The notes beneath the pieces were generated by a model, which saw only the letters and a list, made by a program, of their open reading frames with translations, was not told where the DNA came from and ran no database searches. A DNA stretch of 64,000 nucleotides from Bugulina stolonifera (Eukaryota; Bryozoa; Gymnolaemata; Cheilostomatida; Bugulidae): positions 17,794,429-17,858,428 of the forward strand of contig OW285187.1 in assembly GCA_935421135.1 (NCBI GenBank), read 5' to 3'. Both the position numbers and the translations under genes were made by a program. Of the stretch, positions 57,201-64,000 are shown piece after piece (the first letter of the stretch is position 1; every line of letters starts with the position of its first letter).

Positions 57201-60200
57201 GTATGAAGCAATATACCATGTAGTTAGCCCAGAGACTAAAATACATATTATTATATTCCATCAGTAATGTTTAGTATTCACTTAGTAGGTACAAAGTGTA
57301 ATCCTTTATCTCAAACTGGCCTGAAATACTTGAATATCCAATTTTCTTTGTCAACAGGCAGACAAAACAATGTTTACTTGCAATAGACAACTCATCTTCT
57401 CAATATAGTTTAATTCGGTCTAATATCTTCAAAAAATATACATAGGGCCTACTCTCTGTTTGGTTTTAAGGATTAGCTTTTTATTCTAGTTATATGCTTG
57501 CTTAGCCTAATTATCCACAGCTGCTAAGGGTATTAGCTTGAGCTCTCCCTCTCTCTCTAATCTCTACCCCATACTTTGTACAACTAAGTGGCTGTTACTA
57601 GCTGCACATACATGTAGCTATACCAACTATGGGGATCTTGCTAGTGGTAGCTTATATCATTACTATTATAATATTTGTTCGAAACTTGGAAGATGTTAAA
57701 CATGATCATGTAGACAAACTGCAGACTGTGCCCCATAGTCGTTTACAAATTGACAGTTTACATAATTTGTAGATTTATATAGGAAAAGCCAGAAAAGGCT
57801 CGGTATAGGGCGGCACCATAATAAATATGATTTAGGCCTAACGTAAGTAGTATGTATACTGTAATAGTGACATAACAGGTAAATCTACAAGCTCTATAAT
57901 AGTGTCTAACCAAACAACCAAAGCTCCTACCTGTCACACTAAGGTGGTAGGTAAAGTTAACAGTTCCATGTGCATTGTACACTTTACAGGTATATCTTCC
58001 TGCATCTGTAGCTCTCAGACTATTCAACCTTATGGTGTAACCTTCCATCACAACATTCTCTCTCTGGTAGTCCAGAAGTCTGTTATCCTTGTACCAGTCA
58101 ATATCTGCACCAGCCTCTGCCTGCACTGCACACCCCAGTCTAGCACTGGAGGCCACCTTGAGTGTTAATTCCCTTGGACCAGGGGGATTCTCCAGGAATC
58201 TTGGTACAACTGAATAAACACAGCATCATTCCAATTATAATTTACATTGTATATACATGTATATATGTGATTTCAGAAGGGGTACTGATGTTAGGTCACA
58301 TGGGTATGGCACAGAATTGACAAAGTAAATTACTGAGCTCAAACTGGTCTATTTATGTAGAATTAACTGTGGTAAATTATAGTAATACACAACATCTACG
58401 TTTACATGTACATGTAGAAGTACATTGCACATTTGGAGACATTTCACCGACCAATGGTGCTTGAAGTATTCAGTTACCAGCTCATTTAGCGTCTAATATT
58501 ATACGGTACATCTTTATACAGTACTATGGTGACGCGTGACGGGTGAGGTATTTCACTGGGTGTAGTTGTACAACCAGTTATCTGGATAAGAATAGAGTAT
58601 AAGAATAGAGTACACTCTCCCTTCACCAGTATAAAACACTAGACACCGGACAGTTGACTAAAGGCACGTTTACACTACACCAACTTTGCCAACATGTTGG
58701 AGTTGGTGTAATGTAACAGCACCTTTAAGTTTGAACATCAATTTTCTCTGTAAACCCAATGAATGCATATATAATATTTGAATTCAGAGTAAAGCCTGTT
58801 AAATGGATGATGCTTGTAAGGGTGACAGGTTTGTTTACTCATGGTATAACATTTATATAAATGTATTGTTACTTTGTGTGCTTATTACCACTGCTCTGCG
58901 GACTTGTCTCTCCCTGAAAGACTGGAGGAGTGTAACCAAAGACTATGTAAACTATGTGTATTCAAGTCATGTAATACTCCTGTCTCAGGTATCCCCTTTC
59001 TATTCAATGCCTCCCTCCACCAGTAACAGCATATTAGCTGGCACAGTGTGCCATTGGAGACATGACTAGCTAATTCTCCTATATTATATTACACCGCATT
59101 ACTGTATTACATTAGGACTAGGTTTGACACATCTAAACAGCATGCTTTTCTTCCCTCTTCTCTGTTTACAGGCGATTCACAGGAGAAGGTAATATCCTGT
59201 TTGTATAGTCAGAGAACCTAAGGAAATAGGGGGCCCATACTCTACTTCCCCTCTACTATTTCCTTTACTAGTTACTGCTATGTGCAGTAAATATAGTATT
59301 ATTACATTGTAGTAATACTAATAAACAGGCATATCAACTATTACTGTCTTCTGTGATTTAATCTCCAAGCACTAGTTTCCTGGTCTACATCTTACTTACC
59401 GACAGGTGCTATAGGTGCTTGTGTGATGGTCTCCAGGACCGGATTCTCTGGAAATGTGACTACATCTGCATCTAGAAGAACAGACAGTATTATGACCATG
59501 CGATAAATTAACACATAGGCAGGTGTGTTCCTGTATAATAGCATTATAACAATATGCTCATGTAACCAACTAATATCATAGTTCTTAATATAAACACTGT
59601 TGCAACATCTTCATAACCACAACATGAAATCTTCTAGATGGGCTGTAAGTAATCTATAACATGTGGTTTAAAAATCAATCTGTCAGAGTGACACATATCT
59701 AGGTTGACAGACAATAGTTTGACTGTCACAGATGGCATCTATCTCTTTACCATATTTAATTTCAGGCACTGTAATATGTACATAGTATTACAACAATTTA
59801 TTATACATGTAGTAATTTATTATAAAATTATTATTCTAAAAAGGTGGTTCCATAATATAGGCATGCATTGCACCAAGTAGTGGTTACTAATCTCAAAGAT
59901 AGAATGAGTGATTGAGCTAAAGTGACTTACAAATACCTGGAAACCATAAAAAATTAACTGTTATTCAATTACCTAAGCTAGCCTAGATGAAGATATGACT
60001 AGACAGCTAAAGATGATCGGCATAAAACGCTGCCTTGTTTGTTTAGTAAACACAACACACTAATGTAGAGCTCTACATAAGGTCAGACCTTTGACTAGTA
60101 GCAGAAAGTAACCTGATGTTGTTATATAAATTATCAAACCACAAGAATTTGCCACTATCAGCATAATGAGCCTACAATGGGGAGGTCTGATAGCCCGCCA

Positions 60201-62531
60201 GGCAGCAGTCAGCCAAGAGCCACAGCAATCAGTAACTCAATTTATTTCTACCATATTCTTATTTAGTAAGTAGATGAATTCACTCATTGATAAGAAGCGA
60301 CTTAGTATTATCCCCTTACATCAGCTTAGCCTACCTTCTGCCAAGTATCCATTTTATTCTTAGAATATCAAAAGACAAGAGCAACTCCTACTTTAGTACT
60401 TTAATTGGATTAGATAATATTGATCATTTGGACAGTGATTACGGTCAAGTAGCTGGGCTAAAATACATGCATACTATTTGCTGTCTACTGAACTATCCTA
60501 TGATCACTACCTTTCATCCACTACCCTTCATCCACTACCCTGCATCCATTACCCTGCATCTACTACCCTGCATCCACTACCCTGCATCTACTACCCTGCA
60601 TCTACTACCCTGCATCCACTACCCTTCATCCACTACCCTGCATCCACTACCCTGCATCCACTACCCTGCATCCACTACCCTGCATCCACTACCCTGCATC
60701 CACTACCCTGCATCCACTGCCCTGTACCAACTACTTTATGCCCATGCACTTACCGTAGACAAAGAGACTGAAGTTTTTCCAAGGATGAGCACCAAACCCT
60801 CCAATTCGGCGGCAGCTGTACAAACCCTGATCTGTGTGTCTCACGTTCTTCACCATCAGCACGTCATCTCTCATCCTGAGATCTGAGTGCTCCGTTATAG
60901 GTATATTGTCTTTATACCAGTAGAACAAGATGTTCTCTCCACTTCTTGCACATTTCATATCCACATCTTCTCCAACTCTACTGTTGACAATTCTCTTTCC
61001 ACTTTCTAAAGAACAAGCACATGAAACACTAGAGACTAGATGATGAGTGTTCATGGCCTTTTCTTGGTCCTCTCGAGTCTGGAACCCTATGGCCTCTTGT
61101 GCCAAACGAGGACTTTCGAGAATCTGAATGCCAACTAAAATTTTCCAATGAGTGGAAATATCAACACTGGTAATTAGGCCACATTTTTATTCTAGGTGCA
61201 AAAGTGAAAGGCATATTTTAACTGCAGTTCTACATGGTAATACTATATCACTGCAATATCACTGCACATGTAGGCCTACCTATTCTATTCTATTCTATTC
61301 TATTCTATTCTATTCTATTCTATTCTATTCTATTCTATTCTATTCTATTCTATTCTACATGTTGCAAATGGCCGAGGGATATTTCACTGCTCGAGTACCA
61401 AGTTAAGCGCTGACACCTATCAAGTCAGTTCTTACTTAATTAACTTGAAAAAGTTTCATGCTGAGAGAGGTTGGCCTGCTTATCTCTATGTACATTCTGT
61501 ATATTTGTTTATCATGCTAGACAGTGTAGCCAGTGAGTTTACATTACACCACCTTGTCTACATACTACATTATACATAGTCCAATACAAAGCTTAGATTA
61601 ATATCCTATCACTGGGCTGTGAATTTACTTTAAGATAATGTTACTGAAAAATAAGTAAAAGTAAACATTCACACATTCAGTCATTCTTGAGAGTATTATT
61701 AATATTACAAGCATTTATCTCTCTGCTGTGGCCTGATAGCAGCTAATAGAGTAGGCAAAGATAATTAATATGACATTCAGAGAGTAAAAATTTTCATAAC
61801 TTAACATTTCACAACAAGAAAATACTCATTACTGAGTTTAGGTCAATAACAAAATAGGCTCTGATTGGAATCAAGCTGTCAGAGTAACAAATGAATAGAG
61901 ATGGTGCTGCCGACTGTAAGGCAGTAACATGACAAATCTACATGTGTGAACCATCATCACAAAGCTACAGGAAATTATCTTCCTAATACATAGGGATAGG
62001 CTATAGGCATAGGCTACAGGCCCACTTTATTACATGCTGTAAATATAAATGTCATGCGATCCTCTATACAGGGCTTATTTGAATCTTTTTTATTCAAAAG
62101 AATTTGTTGATTGAAAATGTGATATCTATAGTAGGTTTCCTATTGAATCAAGTTTGTTTGCCAGCCTGTTGAGCTACTTTTACAGTTTATCAGTAAATAT
62201 AACCAGTGTCACTTTCTCAGCTCAAATATTTGACATGAGTATTCCACTAGTAAGTGGAGAATCAAGTGTACATTTTCATTCCTACATTGTTTTCTAAGTG
62301 TAGTATATTTATTGCATTATATTTTTCTACATCTACTACTTACATGTGCTTATTATCTGCCCATGTGTTACATACAGCCAAGGCCAATATGTCTATAAAA
62401 TAACAAAAGCTAGAAAATAATATTATGTAGCCTAGCTACAGTATGTAAAAGGAGTAGTTGGGATACTGACCAACATGATGAACCATGGTCAGTAGTACAA
62501 CTAGATGTACAATCCTCAGCTGAAGTAGCAT
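54298..62531 (-). CDS. FGFRL1: FGFRL1-like receptor: three Ig domains, TM, no kinase
   Basis: Seven exons in consistent phase: 62531-62471 (signal peptide, MLLQLRIVHLVVLLTMV), 61005-60754 (Ig1), 59471-59400 (linker, no acid box), 58209-57931 (Ig2), 56812-56694 and 56349-56109 (Ig3), 54956-54298 (TM and tail). Total 560 aa (human FGFRL1 504). Each Ig has the C...W...D-x-G-x-Y-x-C core. Ig3 resembles FGFRL1 most: TTSLQCKVRS...WLKRV and YLNKL...DAGVYVCLG. One helix (SATLAVLIAIPTLFIIIV, residues ~366-392) is followed by NRR...RRRRR and a ~165-residue tail with poly-Gly, many Tyr, SHTHHQYM, PPPPPGSYY and the end SGQW, then a stop; no tyrosine kinase domain. FGFRL1 binds FGF and heparin and acts as a decoy or adhesion receptor in vertebrates (family knowledge); ligand binding here is inference. 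Alternative: another FGFR-like Ig receptor that lost its kinase independently. Confidence 0.88.
58660..58730. other. Short fold-back (small MITE-like)
   Basis: TTTACACTACACCAAC is followed within ~30 bp by GTTGGTGTAATGTAA, an imperfect inverted repeat around CCAACATGTTGG. The outer AAAGG/CCTTT also pairs. It lies in an intron of the FGFRL1-like gene; no coding potential. Confidence 0.5.
60514..60724. repeat. 14-bp tandem repeat, ~15 copies, ~30 bp after the Ig1 exon donor
   Basis: Unit CATCCACTACCCTG with few variants, in the intron of the FGFRL1-like gene. On the coding (minus) strand it starts ~30 bp downstream of the donor at 60,753. The plus-strand frames across it are artefacts. Confidence 0.95.
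61280..61356. repeat. (CTATT)n microsatellite, ~15 copies
   Basis: Perfect pentanucleotide repeat in the first intron of the FGFRL1-like gene. Confidence 0.97.
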
Positions 62532-64000
62532 TGTCACCTTTCGGTCTCCTCTACCCTTTCCAATCTATCAAACTCTGTCACTTAGTTGAATAGCTCAAGT
62601 CTGCAAGTATAACCAACAGGTAATAGTATATCATAAATAGATTACCTGCACAGATAGCTCTGGGGCCTAGTCTAACATAATATTATTGAGGTTTCCATAC
62701 AGTTCTGTAAGCTACTCAGCTGTATTGTCTGACTAGTAGAATCCTGTATTATTGATACTGACCACAGGTGCGTTCAAGGACTACCTAGTAGCTACCATTT
62801 CGGAAAGAGAACCAACTGGGCATGTCAGTTAGTAGTCAGTCAGCAGCAGGTACTTCCAGATGCACTGCATGACATGGAAAGTAACAACCACATGATTACT
62901 CCAAATTATTCAACTGAAACTATTGTTGCCTAGTGTAGCAGAGAAATGCTAATTTTAATGAATATGTGGTGGATGGCCTAGAGACTGGCATACAAAAGGA
63001 TTATTGACTGCTGGGAGTGCAGTGAGACTTGGACTTGGTTCAATATTTCTATCAATGTCACGCTCTTGGGCTCCTGGGCTCCTGGACCCAACTGGTGTTT
63101 ATGCAGTCCTTGGGTACATAGCATTATACATGTATTAGTTACATACATACACAACTACAGGTAATGTTATAACTGCACCATAGGCCTACTCTAATGTACA
63201 CTATGTATGTAATATCACAATATTATACAGGTAAACAGGTAGGCATATTTGTATTCCAAGTTGCAAGCAAGTGAATCATAGATATTTTGTTTCATCTAAA
63301 AGGAAATCAATAGATTTGGATGGGTTACTAACAATAGAGTAGAGTGCTGTTACATGTATAATAACTAACAGTATACACTACAGTAGACTATACAGTTGAA
63401 GTGAGTTATTGTCATATTACCTATTATTCACATATAATAGTTCCCAGTGGATCTACTCAACAGTTTGGCAATTATTTATCATGAAATACAATAGTTAGAA
63501 CGTAACCATTAGAAAGTGTATACAATACTGCTAGCCATGGGAAAGTTAGTTGTGTCTCTCAAGATTATCTTTCAAAATAATCAATACAACCCAAACGAAT
63601 GACAAACAAACAGCTAGCAGATAGAATAGCCTACTTCCACGAGTAGGCCTTATACCCTACCTCCCTGCACTTACCTACATGTACATGTATATGAAATAAC
63701 TACCAAGCAGGCTATTCTGTCCACTGAAATTTGCTCCTGAATTGAATTATTATCATTTAATGTAGCTGTTACTACATCATGTTGTGTAATATGTGCATGT
63801 TATAAGTTAATAGTATACATTATAAAACTACATGTATATCCATAGGGCCCTACTATAAGTTGTACAATTATTATATTACACTTATATTATACAATATATG
63901 GGTATATTAGGCCTAAATACTTAGTAGTCATATACCTACACTGTATGTATATTGTAGACCCAGTAGCCAAATATTTGGGCCTCCTGATTGGGGGCAGCTT
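62532..64000. other. Upstream flank of the FGFRL1-like gene
   Basis: No exon recognised. AT-rich sequence with ACATGT palindromes. It probably contains the promoter and 5' untranslated region of the receptor gene; no specific element can be named. Confidence 0.4.

Noticed and set aside
60287..60886. 199-residue plus-strand frame (HYPAST repeats)
   Set aside because: Mostly the 14-bp repeat; it overlaps the Ig1 exon on the opposite strand.

Overview
This is a window of nuclear DNA from an animal. It is AT-rich and intron-rich, with canonical GT-AG introns, class A GPCR, exocyst and FGFR-family genes, a CR1/L2-like LINE, hAT-type elements and many minisatellites. The short palindrome ACATGT/TACATGTA is scattered everywhere. 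A non-bilaterian invertebrate, perhaps a sponge, is my leading guess. That rests on general genome texture only and is not proven by any gene here. I see no prokaryotic operons or CRISPR.

Layout. (1) 1,240-10,409 minus: CCDC102-like coiled-coil gene, nine exons, C-terminal exon not found; one intron holds a ~3.6 kb array of a 32-bp repeat. (2) 10,560-14,251: two inverted copies of a ~890-bp non-autonomous hAT element, each with a perfect 8-bp target duplication. (3) 16,382-19,413 plus: complete KCTD9 orthologue (8 exons, 395 aa). (4) 20,175-25,693 minus: rhodopsin-class GPCR, eight exons covering all seven helices, first exon missing. (5) 27,882-36,174 minus: complete EXOC6/Sec15 (17 exons, 792 aa). 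(6) 36,531-45,300: transposon-rich block with a third hAT element, a tRNA-like SINE, an apparently intact two-ORF LINE with a PHD finger, and LINE 3' fragments hosting a fourth hAT insertion. (7) 46,846-53,420 plus: mitochondrial-type tyrosyl-tRNA synthetase (9 exons, 354 aa), ending before the usual S4 domain. (8) 54,298-62,531 minus: complete seven-exon gene (560 aa) for a kinase-less FGFR-like receptor, closest to FGFRL1 (signal peptide, three Ig domains, one TM helix, Tyr/Pro/His-rich tail).

Exon models were assembled by eye from GT-AG junctions whose phases all agree, checked against my memory of the human proteins; no alignment was run. The genes have unrelated housekeeping or signalling roles and there is no sign that they form a cluster.

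Most interesting: the kinase-less FGFRL1-like receptor; a GGGAAAC heptamer at the LINE ORF1/ORF2 overlap that would place ribosomes exactly in the ATG-less ORF2 frame; a TyrRS without S4 domain; and a pattern in which most minisatellites start within ~10-80 bp of, or overlap, a splice site of their host gene.
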